Source: Anaerosalibacter bizertensis
GTDB lineage: Bacteria > Bacillota > Clostridia > Tissierellales > Sporanaerobacteraceae
Reading direction: 5' to 3'
Assembly (NCBI RefSeq): GCF_009696605.1
Contig: NZ_VULR01000001.1
Span: forward strand, 1-64,000
Length of the DNA stretch: 64,000 nt
In this document: positions 46,666 through 55,212 of the stretch, in pieces
Layout: each line of letters begins with the position of its first letter
Numbering within the stretch: the stretch's first letter is position 1
Translations under genes and position numbers: made by a program
The notes under the pieces: generated by a model
What the model was told of the DNA's origin: nothing
The model's input: only the letters and a program-made list of their open reading frames with translations
The model's database searches: none

Positions 46666-48357
46666 TTACTTCACAGATTTTATTCTTTCAATTACAGCTT
46701 CTTCAATAGCTTCTATTTGTTTTAAAGATTCTTCTTCGCTATCTGCTTTTGAATAAATATATATTTTTATCTTAGGTTCCGTTCCTGATGGTCTTATGGC
46801 ATACCAAGCTTCTGTATCAAATATATATTTAAGTACATTTGAAGGAGGTGTACCTGTATTTCCTTCTAAATAATCTATGGTCTTTACAAGATTATTATTT
46901 CCTATACTTTTAATAGCTTTATCTCTAAAGGAATCCATTATTCTTCCTATTCTTTCCTGCCCCTCTATACCTTCTAAAACTATTGATATTAATTTTTCTT
47001 TATAATAACCATGTTCTTTATACAATTCTTCTAATATATCTAAAAGGGTTTTTCCTCTTTTTTTATAATAGGCAGCCATTTCAGCAATAAGCATACTGGA
47101 TATAACTCCATCCTTATCCCTTACTATAGTATCATATACATATCCAATACTTTCTTCATATCCAAAGATAAAAGTATGCTCTTTAGTCTTATCAAATTCA
47201 TTTGCCTTTCCACATATATGCTTAAATCCTGTTAAAGTATCTATGGTTTCTATACCATACTTTTTAGCAATTGATTTACTTAAATCTCCAGTTACTATAG
47301 ATTTAACTATCACTCCATCATTAGGTAAATTTCCTTTTTTGTATCTAGACCCTAAAATATATTCAACTAATAGAGCTCCCGTTTGGTTTCCATTCAAAGG
47401 AATGAAATCCCCTTCACTATTCCTTACAACACAAGCTACCCTATCACAATCTGGATCTGTTGCTATTAATAAATCAGCTTCTACATTCTTTCCTAACGCT
47501 TCTGCGTATTCAAAAGCTTTCACATCTTCTGGATTTGGATATCCTACTGTAGTAAAATCTGGATCTGGATTTTCTTGTTCAGGTACTACTATAATATTTG
47601 TAAATCCTCTTTCTTTTAAAACCCTTCTTACAGGTTTGTTTCCTGTTCCATTTAATGGAGTATATACAATTTTAATTTCCTTATCTATATCATTGTTTAA
47701 AGCAAGAGATTTTACTTTCTCGATATATTCATCTTCCACATCTTTCCCTATAATATTTAACAAGCCACTTTCTTCTGCTTCTTTTCTTTCCATAATCTTT
47801 ATATCTGAAAAATCTTCTATATTTTTAATATTGTTTAAAATCTTTTCTGCAATATCATCTAGTATTTGGGAACCTTCTTCCCAATACACTTTATAACCAT
47901 TATAATCTCTTGGATTATGGCTAGCAGTTATTACTATTCCAGAAATAGTATTTAACTTTCTAACAGCAAAAGAAAGTTCTGGTGTAGGTCTTAAATCATC
48001 AAAAAGATATACCTTAATTCCATTTGCAGCCAATACTAATGAAGATATTTCTGCAAATTCTTTTGAAAAATGTCTTACATCATAGCCTATAACTACTCCC
48101 CTATTCATAGCCTCTTGACCAAAAGATTTTATTGTATCCGCAAGTCCTTGGGTTGCTAAGGAAACAGTATATCTATTCATCCTATTAGTTCCTGCTCCAA
48201 TTTTTCCTCTTAAACCAGCTGTTCCAAAAGATAAATCAGCATAAAATCTATCTTTTATTTCTTCATTATCCTCTTTTATAGATAAAAGCTCTTCCTTAGT
48301 TTTTTCATCAAAATATGGACTATTTAGCCACCTCTCATATTTTTTTATGTAATCCAT
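46666..48357 (-). CDS. pgcA: Alpha-phosphoglucomutase (phospho-sugar mutase)
   Basis: 563 residues, PgcA size. Interconverts glucose-6-phosphate and glucose-1-phosphate. An intact serine loop, GIVITASHNPRDYNGYKVYW (about residue 133), a metal loop ATDPDCDRVA (about 298), sugar loop FGYEESIGY and phosphate loop RPSGTEPKIK (about 524) are present, in contrast to the degenerate copy in the fusion protein. The frame opens at 48381, but GAGGAGGG is spaced 6 bases from the ATG at 48357. Lies 20 bases after the M20 peptidase gene. Confidence 0.94.
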   Translation of the reverse strand: MDYIKKYERWLNSPYFDEKTKEELLSIKEDNEEIKDRFYADLSFGTAGLRGKIGAGTNRMNRYTVSLATQGLADTIKSFGQEAMNRGVVIGYDVRHFSKEFAEISSLVLAANGIKVYLFDDLRPTPELSFAVRKLNTISGIVITASHNPRDYNGYKVYWEEGSQILDDIAEKILNNIKNIEDFSDIKIMERKEAEESGLLNIIGKDVEDEYIEKVKSLALNNDIDKEIKIVYTPLNGTGNKPVRRVLKERGFTNIIVVPEQENPDPDFTTVGYPNPEDVKAFEYAEALGKNVEADLLIATDPDCDRVACVVRNSEGDFIPLNGNQTGALLVEYILGSRYKKGNLPNDGVIVKSIVTGDLSKSIAKKYGIETIDTLTGFKHICGKANEFDKTKEHTFIFGYEESIGYVYDTIVRDKDGVISSMLIAEMAAYYKKRGKTLLDILEELYKEHGYYKEKLISIVLEGIEGQERIGRIMDSFRDKAIKSIGNNNLVKTIDYLEGNTGTPPSNVLKYIFDTEAWYAIRPSGTEPKIKIYIYSKADSEEESLKQIEAIEEAVIERIKSVK

Positions 48358-48377
48358 ACTATCCCTCCTCAAAATCT

Positions 48378-49568
48378 TCAATATCTAGTTAAAAAACTTA
48401 ATACATTTTTACATTGTAATAATACCCCAATTTTAAGACAGTTTTCATCAATATCAAATAGTGGTGTATGAGCCTCATGGACTATTCCATTCTCTTCATT
48501 TCTGGAGCCTAAATTGAAAAAAGCTCCTGGAACACTTTCTGCAAAATAGGAAAAATCCTCTACTCCAAAACTAGGATGTTTTATATTTATTATATTTTCT
48601 GCTCCAAGTAGATCCTCTCCATTATTATATACAATATCTACCATGCTGTCATTATTTATAAGGGAAGTATAACTTTTTTCCCGTATAACTTCACCTTTTC
48701 CACCCATTGATAAAGCTATGTTTTCAACTATATCTATTAATTCTTTCATAACTTTTTCTCTTGTAATTGGATCTAAAGTCCTTACTATACCCTCCATTTC
48801 AACTTTATCTGCTACTATATTCCTAGCTTCCCCTCCATGAATAGTCCCTATAGTTATTACTGCTGAATTTCTTGGATCTACTCTTCTACTTACAATAGTT
48901 TGAATAGTAGTTACTATTTGTGAAGCAATAGCTATAGCATCTATTCCTAAATCAGGATAGGCTCCATGACTATTTTTACCATGAATAATTATTTTAATCA
49001 TATCTGAACTAGCATTCATTTGACCATATCTTATACCTATTTCTCCTATTTCTATTCCATTAGATACATGAAGGCCAAATATTCCATCAACTTTTGGGTT
49101 TTCTAGAACTCCTTCTTCTATCATTGGTTTTGCTCCTCCCACAGTTTCTTCTGCTGGTTGGAAAATCAACTTTACATTTCCTTTAAATTTATCTTTAAGC
49201 TCATTAAGTACTTTAGCTGCTCCAAGTAATATGGCAGTATGTGCATCATGTCCACAAGCATGCATTTTTCCTTTTATTTTAGATTTATAAGGTATTTCTT
49301 TTTTATCTTCCATAGGAAGGGCATCTATATCTGCCCTTAAGGCCACAGTTTTCCCTCCTGCTTTTCCTTTAATAATACCTACAACTCCTGTATTTGCAAT
49401 ATCTTTTTCATATTCAATACCCATTTCTTCTAAATATTCTACTATCTTATCTCTAGTCCTGTATTCTTCCATTCCCAATTCTGGATACATATGAAAATCT
49501 CTTCTTGTCTTTATTAAAAAGTCTTCGATTTCATTAACCTTCTTCTCTAATTCTTTATTAGAAATCAT
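48378..49568 (-). CDS. M20-family amidohydrolase (N-acyl amino acid/hippurate type)
   Basis: 396 residues. Metal ligands and catalytic residues: MHACGHDAHTAIL (about 103), FQPAEETVGGAKPMIE (about 137), LHVSNG (about 168) and the late His in KHPSFGVEDFSYF (about 350); the insert domain lies between about 185 and 295. The family removes acyl groups from amino acids or cuts dipeptides in the cytoplasm. AGGAGG precedes the ATG. It is probably cotranscribed with pgcA, which has no evident functional link. Confidence 0.92.
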   Translation of the reverse strand: MISNKELEKKVNEIEDFLIKTRRDFHMYPELGMEEYRTRDKIVEYLEEMGIEYEKDIANTGVVGIIKGKAGGKTVALRADIDALPMEDKKEIPYKSKIKGKMHACGHDAHTAILLGAAKVLNELKDKFKGNVKLIFQPAEETVGGAKPMIEEGVLENPKVDGIFGLHVSNGIEIGEIGIRYGQMNASSDMIKIIIHGKNSHGAYPDLGIDAIAIASQIVTTIQTIVSRRVDPRNSAVITIGTIHGGEARNIVADKVEMEGIVRTLDPITREKVMKELIDIVENIALSMGGKGEVIREKSYTSLINNDSMVDIVYNNGEDLLGAENIINIKHPSFGVEDFSYFAESVPGAFFNLGSRNEENGIVHEAHTPLFDIDENCLKIGVLLQCKNVLSFLTRY

Positions 49569-49675
49569 TTTTTCCTCCTATTTTTTAATTTAAATATATT
49601 TAATTTTGAATATATTTAAATCTATTATAATAAGCTATTATATAACAATAAAATACATTTAGAAAGGGGCACAAA

Positions 49676-50413
49676 ATGAATAAAAAAATATCCTTAGTAA
49701 TTATAATTGTTGTAATATTAAGTATTTTAACTATAAAATACACACAAAGAAGGAGTAGATTTACTTTTGGAAATAACTATGCACAAGTAATAAAAAAAGG
49801 TACAAAAGAAGAAAAAATCATAGCTTTAACTTTTGATGATGGTCCACATCCAGATTTTACCCCTAAAATACTGGATATATTAAAAAAATATGATGTAAAA
49901 GCAACTTTTTTTATTCTTGGTCAACATGGACAAATGTATCCAGATATACTAAAAAGACAAGTAGAAGAAGGTCATGAAATTGGAAATCATACTTTCTCTC
50001 ATATAAATATTAAAAAAACACCTGAAGAAAAAATTAGAGAGGAATTTTATAAAACTCAAGAGGTAATTTATTCTATAACAAATACAGAACCTAGGTTATT
50101 TAGACCACCTTATGGAATCTATAATGATCTAGCCATAAATCTTGCTAATGAAAATAATTGTTCTATAGTGTTATGGACCCCTCATCAAGATTCTAAAGAC
50201 TGGGGTAATCCAGAAGTGGAAGAAATAATAGATACAACTGTTTCTAAAATAGAAAATGGAGATATTATCCTATTCCATGACTATATTTATGATGAAAAAA
50301 GCAATACCATAGAAGCATTAGAATATATAATACCAGAGTTAAAAAATAGAGGATATAAGTTTGTAACTATGTCTGAGTTAATAGATTTATCGGTGAAACA
50401 AGTATCCCATTAA
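49676..50413 (+). CDS. Membrane-anchored polysaccharide deacetylase
   Basis: 245 residues with an N-terminal signal anchor (about 4-22) and an extracytoplasmic NodB domain (about 50-235). Metal-site motifs: LTFDDGPHPDFTP (about 53), GNHTFSHINI (about 105), RPPYGIYN (about 138) and the catalytic His in ILFHDYIY (about 199). It removes N-acetyl groups from glycans, most likely peptidoglycan or a secreted polysaccharide. GAAAGGGGC precedes the ATG. Divergent from the M20 gene. Confidence 0.92.
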   Translation: MNKKISLVIIIVVILSILTIKYTQRRSRFTFGNNYAQVIKKGTKEEKIIALTFDDGPHPDFTPKILDILKKYDVKATFFILGQHGQMYPDILKRQVEEGHEIGNHTFSHINIKKTPEEKIREEFYKTQEVIYSITNTEPRLFRPPYGIYNDLAINLANENNCSIVLWTPHQDSKDWGNPEVEEIIDTTVSKIENGDIILFHDYIYDEKSNTIEALEYIIPELKNRGYKFVTMSELIDLSVKQVSH

Positions 50414-50449
50414 AAAACTTGATTAGATTTTGGTCTAATCAAGTTTTTT
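50412..50449 (+). terminator. Terminator of the deacetylase gene
   Basis: 16-bp stem AAAAAACTTGATTAGA/TCTAATCAAGTTTTTT with a TTTTGG loop. Confidence 0.85.
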
Positions 50450-50461
50450 ATGTAAAAATGA

Positions 50462-51082
50462 ATTCACCAACCTAGTAATTCTTTGTTGATTTTGGGGACT
50501 TCAATGCTAGCTATTTATGTTTTTCCGTATGAAGTAAATCCTGATATAGAGATTGTTATCAAAGGACAATTCCCATATGCAAGATATATGTCTTTTACTT
50601 TAGCTGGCCAACTGGGACAATGTCATAGCTACAGCTCCTGATAGAGTGTTAATTCCAGGCCCTAGAAATACCAATCCTTTCTTGCCTGGTGCTAATTGGA
50701 ATACAGATAATCGTAATTACACTATAAAAATCCGTTCTATTCCTCCACCACAAAGCTCCGAGCATTTTATTCCGGAGGCAGGCAATAACACCTTTTGTGC
50801 GGGAACTTTAAAAGATAGCACACCTAATAAATTTGGACTCATTGGGATACGAATTTATGTTCCCAGCATTGGCCATGATAAAACAGGTGGTGTAGGACTT
50901 CCTAAAATCACTTACTGTACCGCGAAAAAGATCGTAGAGATACAAGCATTTCCGAAACTGATGCTAAAACTACTCAGCCTGAGAATCCACTAAACCCAGC
51001 AGATGTTTTTAGCAAAGAAACTTCCTTCCAGCATTGTTGTGATTGCAATGATAAACATGACAATAATAAATGCTCTTGTTAG
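50462..51082 (+). pseudogene. Frameshifted gene remnant of unknown family
   Basis: Three pieces of one protein read in two frames. Frame A (from 50462, no start codon beyond an internal ATG at 50504) gives FPYEVNPDIEIVIKGQFPYA and RYMSFTLAG; a second frame (about 50605-50925) gives IATAPDRVLIPGPRNTNPF, NRNYTIKI and KTGGVGLPKITYC; then frame A resumes with ETDAKTTQPENPLNPADVFS and a Cys-rich end (HCCDCND, CSC) before TAG at 51080. The two indels compensate. G+C is well above neighbouring genes, so the gene was probably acquired. The conserved pieces suggest a beta-rich protein; the family could not be named. Sequencing error is an alternative. Confidence 0.6.
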
Positions 51083-51218
51083 TGTCTAGAATGTTTATTG
51101 CATAATAGAATTTCTCAAAATTGCAAAAAACATTACAGGCACCACACTATGAAATTATCCTTGTAATCTCAATTACAATGGAAGAATGGCTTAAGGCTTC
51201 TAATAAAGATTTAGTGCC

Positions 51219-51261
51219 AGCCCTCATCAGATATTAAATATTACTTTATCTGATGAGGGCT
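51219..51261. repeat. 15-bp inverted repeat in the decayed island
   Basis: AGCCCTCATCAGATA (51219-51233) and TATCTGATGAGGGCT (51247-51261), separated by 13 bases. No T run follows on either strand, so it is not a normal terminator; it may be a mobile-element end. From 51083 to 51218, and from 51262 to about 51480, no other supported feature was found. Confidence 0.5.
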
Positions 51262-51479
51262 GATGTGAGTATAGTTCTGTATAATGGAAGATATATTAGC
51301 AGCTAAAAAGTGCACCTACCTATAAAGGTTTTTAATATATATTCTAGTATATAGATGACATATGATTAAACCAATATAAAAAATCTTTCTTCCTTTTAAT
51401 AGGTACTCCTATTGAATATAATATAAAAGATAGGACAAAACTGAATATAAAATTATATTACATCAACTCTACAAATTGT

Positions 51480-51924
51480 ATTTTATCTATTTATGTAAAG
51501 CATAATCATTATAACAAATGAAATTAAATTATATCCACAGTGTTGCAAACATACAACTCAAAATTGAATCTGTTTTAATGAAAAGAAGCCCAAGTATAAT
51601 TCCACAAATAAAAGCAGAAAACGTCTAAACCATATTAAAATGAAGCAGGATATAGATTTTCAAATATTGGGTCAAAACATTTATCTAAAAAAAATAGAAT
51701 AGTATAGAACAGCCAACTGCTAAGAGAATATTTATAATTGTAATATTCTCAAAAACTCTAACTTTATAACCTTGAACCATCGGATTCTGATTTTTTATAC
51801 TATTATCATCTTCTATAACTACCTTATCTATAATAAATATCCATAAAACTTCATCAAAATCTGTTAAAATTGTATCTTGGCTACCTTTTCTAACCTTGTT
51901 TTCTTGCTGCTTTCCAAAAAACAA
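51480..51924 (-). pseudogene. Possible membrane-protein gene remnants
   Basis: The minus strand carries a 79-codon frame (51924-51685) with a hydrophobic end (ITIINILLAVGCSILFYFF). Further on (about 51640-51490) it carries a broken hydrophobic frame including TFSAFICGIILGLLFIKTDS, which loosely recalls the C-terminal helices of CPBP-type membrane proteases. The first frame starts in the T run of the ssrA terminator with no ribosome site, and stops interrupt the second. Probably relic coding sequence rather than active genes. Confidence 0.25.
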
Positions 51925-51947
51925 TAAAACCCCTTGAAATCAAGGAG
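51915..51947 (-). terminator. Terminator of smpB-ssrA
   Basis: CTCCTTGA/TCAAGGGG stem, followed on the minus strand by TTTTATTGTTTTTTGG, about 30 bases after the tmRNA CCA end. Confidence 0.8.
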
Positions 51948-51977
51948 CTTACACTGTAACAATATTTAATTTATATT

Positions 51978-52327
51978 TGGTGGAGACGGTGGGAGTCGAA
52001 CCCACGTCCGAAAGTACTTTATAAGGAGTTTCTCCGAGTGCAGCTATTGATTTAGTATTCGCTAAATATAACGCCCAATAGCAAGCTTTATATCTAGCTA
52101 TCTCCAAAGTCCACTATAGGTTGGAGAAGGCCTATAGCAGTTCCCCACTATAAATGACACTCTATTCTAGTAGGTGGGACTACTAGGTAGAGCGACAGCG
52201 TTTAAATTACGCTGCTAATGCTAAATTATCGTCTGCGTTTAAATTTAAGTGCCACTTTTTACGTTGTTTGGCGACAACGACTCGCTACTCCTTACTCCAT
52301 ACTCCCGTCGAAACCAGTTTCGTCCCC
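51978..52327 (-). ncRNA. ssrA: Transfer-messenger RNA (tmRNA)
   Basis: 350 bases. The 5' end GGGGACGAAACTGGTTTCGA and the 3' end GGTTCGACTCCCACCGTCTC-CACCA form the alanine tRNA-like domain with an encoded CCA. The tag frame reads GCA GAC GAT AAT TTA GCA TTA GCA GCG TAA (52226-52256 region), giving (A)ADDNLALAA, close to clostridial tags. It rescues stalled ribosomes and marks proteins for proteolysis. It lies 5 bases after smpB in the same direction, so the two are cotranscribed. Confidence 0.97.
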
Positions 52328-52332
52328 AAGTA

Positions 52333-52794
52333 TTAGTATCTTTCTTTAAATTCTCTTTGTATCTTTCTTTCTACTTCTTTTTTAGCTATGCTTTCTCTTT
52401 TATCATAAAGTTTCTTACCTTTTGCAATAGCTAATTCGACCTTTACAAGTCCATTTTTTATATAAACAGTTATTGGAACTAGTGTATATCCTTTTTGAGC
52501 TGTATATCCTATTAATTTATTAATCTCTCTTTTATTGAGAAGAAGTTTTCTTTTCCTAGTAGGATCTTCATTATATCTATTTCCCTGTTCATAAGGGCTG
52601 ATATGCATATTATAAAGAAATACTTCTCCATTTTCTACCAAAGCATGGCTATCTTTTATATTACATCTACCTTGTCTTATAGATTTTACCTCTGTTCCTT
52701 TTAAAACTATACCTGCTTCTATTGAATCTTCTATAAAATAATCATGCCTTGCTCTTCTATTCTTCGCCATTACTTTAACATTACTTTTTCCCAT
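52333..52794 (-). CDS. smpB: tmRNA-binding protein SmpB
   Basis: 153 residues. SmpB motifs: [22 protein letters not shown] (about 12-33), [17 protein letters not shown] (about 35-51), [18 protein letters not shown] and the basic C-terminal tail needed on the ribosome ([21 protein letters not shown]). GGTGATTG precedes the ATG at 52794; the frame's earlier GTG/ATG at 52806 overlaps that site. Length and start agree with Bacillus SmpB. Confidence 0.96.
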   Translation of the reverse strand: MGKSNVKVMAKNRRARHDYFIEDSIEAGIVLKGTEVKSIRQGRCNIKDSHALVENGEVFLYNMHISPYEQGNRYNEDPTRKRKLLLNKREINKLIGYTAQKGYTLVPITVYIKNGLVKVELAIAKGKKLYDKRESIAKKEVERKIQREFKERY

Positions 52795-52831
52795 TTCAAT
52801 CACCATGCCTATTTTTGAGAGTCCATTTAAT

Positions 52832-52860
52832 ATAGTATCAAATTTTCAGAAATATGTCAA
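52832..52860 (-). promoter_or_regulatory. Promoter of smpB-ssrA
   Basis: A perfect TTGACA (52855-52860) and TACTAT (52832-52837), 17 bases apart, about 38 bases before the smpB start. It shows that smpB-ssrA is transcribed apart from rnr. Confidence 0.75.
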
Positions 52861-52881
52861 TATCTTAGATAGTTCAAATGA

Positions 52882-52945
52882 AAATAAGTAAGTATCTCCT
52901 TCTTTTGATATAATACCAAAAGTCAAAAGAGATACTTTACTTATT
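52882..52945 (-). terminator. Terminator of rnr
   Basis: AATAAGTAAAGTATCTCTTTTGA pairs (with a small bulge) with TCAAAAGAAGGAGATACTTACTTATT on the minus strand, then TTTTCATTT. It precedes the smpB promoter. Confidence 0.7.
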
Positions 52946-52977
52946 ATTAAATATTTTTATATTAATAATACTCTAAC

Positions 52978-55092
52978 TTACTCAATTAACATAAAATCAA
53001 TCTTTCCTCTAAGAACATCTGCCCCTATAACTTTTATTTTTACTTCATCACCTATTCTATATTTCTTTTTAGTTAATTCTCCCATTATATAATATTTTTC
53101 TTCATCATAATAATAATAGTCATCTAGCATATTGCTAAAATGTACAAGACCTTCAATAGTATTTTCAAGTTGAACAAATATACCAAAATGGGTCAAGGAT
53201 GAAATCATGCCATCATATTCATTCCCTATTCTTTCTTTCATGTATTGAGCTTTCTTTAAGTCTTCCACATCTCTTTCAGCTTCTTCTGCTATTCTTTCCA
53301 TAGTAGAAGATTGTTCAGCTATTTGAGGAAGTTTAGATTCTATTTGTTCTATTGTACTAGATTTTAATCTGCCATTTATATATTCTTTTATTATCCTATG
53401 AATTTCTAAATCTGGATATCTTCTTATAGGGGAAGTAAAATGACAATAATACTTAGCTGCAAGACCAAAATGCCCACCTATTTCACTGCTGTACTTAGCT
53501 TTTTTAAGGGATCTTAGTAATAACTTGTTAAGAAGTTCCTCTTCTTTTTTACCTTTTACTTCAACCATAAGATTTTGTAATTCTTTAGGGTGAACTTCTT
53601 TACTCCCTTTCAAATTATAACCAAAATTGTGTATAAATTTATTAAACTCTTCTATTTCATCTGCATCAGGATCCTCATGAACCCTATATATGAGAGGAAT
53701 TTGGGCCCAATACATGTTTTCTGCTATGGTTTCATTACATACGAGCATAAATTCTTCTATCATTTTATTAGCAATTCGTCTTTCTTCTTTTCTTATATCA
53801 ACTGGTCTTCCTTCCTCATCTAAAATTATTTCAGTTTCAGGAAAGTCAAAATCTAAACTACCTCTTTTCTCCCTTTTCTTCTTTAAAATATGGCATAGTT
53901 CTTCCATATAAACAAGTTCTTTATATATATGGTTATATCTATCTTTAAGTTCTTTGTCACCTTTTTCTAATATATCTGATATATCATCGTATATAAGTCT
54001 TTCTTTACTTTCTATTACGCTTTCAATTATTGTATGCTCTTTTACATTACCATTTTTATCTATTTCCATAAATACTGAAAGGGTAAGTCTAGGTTCATTA
54101 GGGTTTAAACTGCAGATGCCATTGGACAATTCCTTTGGTAACATTGGAATAACCCTATCTACTAGATATACACTATTTCCCCTCTTCAATGCTTCTTTAT
54201 CAAGAGGGCTATTTTCTTTAACATAATGAGATACATCGGCAATGTGAACTCCCAATTTATAATTTCCGTTTTCTAATTTTTCTATAGATACAGCATCATC
54301 AAAATCTTTAGCATCTTCTCCATCTATAGTAAATGTAGTTAAATCCCTTAAATCTACTCTTCTTTCTATTTCCTCTTGGGTAACAATTTGTTCAATATTA
54401 TCTACCTGATTTAATACTTTATTAGGAAATTCTTCAGGTAAATTAAATTGCTTAATTACAGATAATATATCTGTCCCTTTTTCATCAATATAACCAAGGA
54501 CTTCTATTACTTTTCCTTCAGGGTTTCTTCTTTTTTCAGGCCATCTGGTTATTTCCACGATTACCTTCTGATTAGGTAATGCATTGTTCATATGTGCCTT
54601 TGGTATAAATACATCCATACTTATTCTTCGATCATCAGGTAAGACAAAACCAAAATTCTTGCTACTTTCAAAAGTTCCTACAATAGTAGGATTACCCCTG
54701 TCTAATATGCGAAGGATTTCTCCTTCTTCTCTTCTTCCCTCTTCACTTCTCTTAATTATTCTAGATACAACTTTATCACCATGTAGTGCTCCGTTCATAT
54801 TTTCAGATGATATATATATATCATCCCTATCTTTTTTCTCTGGTATAACAAAACCATACCCTTTTTCATTTCCTTCTAACTTTCCTATAACTAAATTCAT
54901 CTTTTCAGGTAAACCATATCTTTCATTCCTAGTTTTTATTATGGTTCCTTCTTTCTCCATATCCTCTAATACCTTGTAAAACTCTTCTTCATAGTTTTTT
55001 TCTATTTCAAATGTACTGGCCAATTCTTCCCTAGTCATAGGTTTATATAATTTTTCTTCCATAAAATTTAAAATGTTTATTTTTATACTCAT
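52978..55092 (-). CDS. rnr: Ribonuclease R
   Basis: 704 residues: N-terminal winged helix (about 1-60), two cold-shock domains (about 70-215), RNB exoribonuclease domain (about 255-580) with the metal Asp cluster DLTTFTIDGEDAKDFDDAVS, and an S1 domain (about 625-700, GMISSLTHFGIFVQLENTIEGLVHFSNM). It degrades structured RNA 3' to 5' and helps with tmRNA-linked mRNA decay. GGAGAG is spaced for the ATG at 55092; the GTG at 55101 overlaps it. Adjacent to smpB-ssrA, as in many Firmicutes. Confidence 0.96.
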   Translation of the reverse strand: MSIKINILNFMEEKLYKPMTREELASTFEIEKNYEEEFYKVLEDMEKEGTIIKTRNERYGLPEKMNLVIGKLEGNEKGYGFVIPEKKDRDDIYISSENMNGALHGDKVVSRIIKRSEEGRREEGEILRILDRGNPTIVGTFESSKNFGFVLPDDRRISMDVFIPKAHMNNALPNQKVIVEITRWPEKRRNPEGKVIEVLGYIDEKGTDILSVIKQFNLPEEFPNKVLNQVDNIEQIVTQEEIERRVDLRDLTTFTIDGEDAKDFDDAVSIEKLENGNYKLGVHIADVSHYVKENSPLDKEALKRGNSVYLVDRVIPMLPKELSNGICSLNPNEPRLTLSVFMEIDKNGNVKEHTIIESVIESKERLIYDDISDILEKGDKELKDRYNHIYKELVYMEELCHILKKKREKRGSLDFDFPETEIILDEEGRPVDIRKEERRIANKMIEEFMLVCNETIAENMYWAQIPLIYRVHEDPDADEIEEFNKFIHNFGYNLKGSKEVHPKELQNLMVEVKGKKEEELLNKLLLRSLKKAKYSSEIGGHFGLAAKYYCHFTSPIRRYPDLEIHRIIKEYINGRLKSSTIEQIESKLPQIAEQSSTMERIAEEAERDVEDLKKAQYMKERIGNEYDGMISSLTHFGIFVQLENTIEGLVHFSNMLDDYYYYDEEKYYIMGELTKKKYRIGDEVKIKVIGADVLRGKIDFMLIE

Positions 55093-55179
55093 CTTTTTCA
55101 CTCTCCATTAGTGATAATTATTTCCTTATCTGGTTAAAGTATATTACCCTTTAATTTTAATTTTAACCTATTTTATAAA

Positions 55180-55212
55180 AAATAATGTAAGATATATTAA
55201 TATATCTTACAT
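55180..55212 (-). terminator. Terminator of the hydrolase-murF-ddl operon
   Basis: AATGTAAGATATATT/AATATATCTTACATT stem, then ATTTTTTATAAAA on the minus strand. The stem overlaps the end of ddl. Confidence 0.75.

Noticed and set aside
50646-50993. 115-codon plus-strand frame as a complete gene
   Set aside because: The matching N- and C-terminal parts lie in another frame on both sides, so it is the middle of a frameshifted gene.
51219-51261. Inverted repeat as a transcription terminator
   Set aside because: No T run follows on either strand and no intact gene ends next to it.
51685-51924. 79-codon minus-strand frame as an intact gene
   Set aside because: It starts inside the T run of the ssrA terminator, has no ribosome site and lies among broken frames; kept only as a low-confidence remnant.
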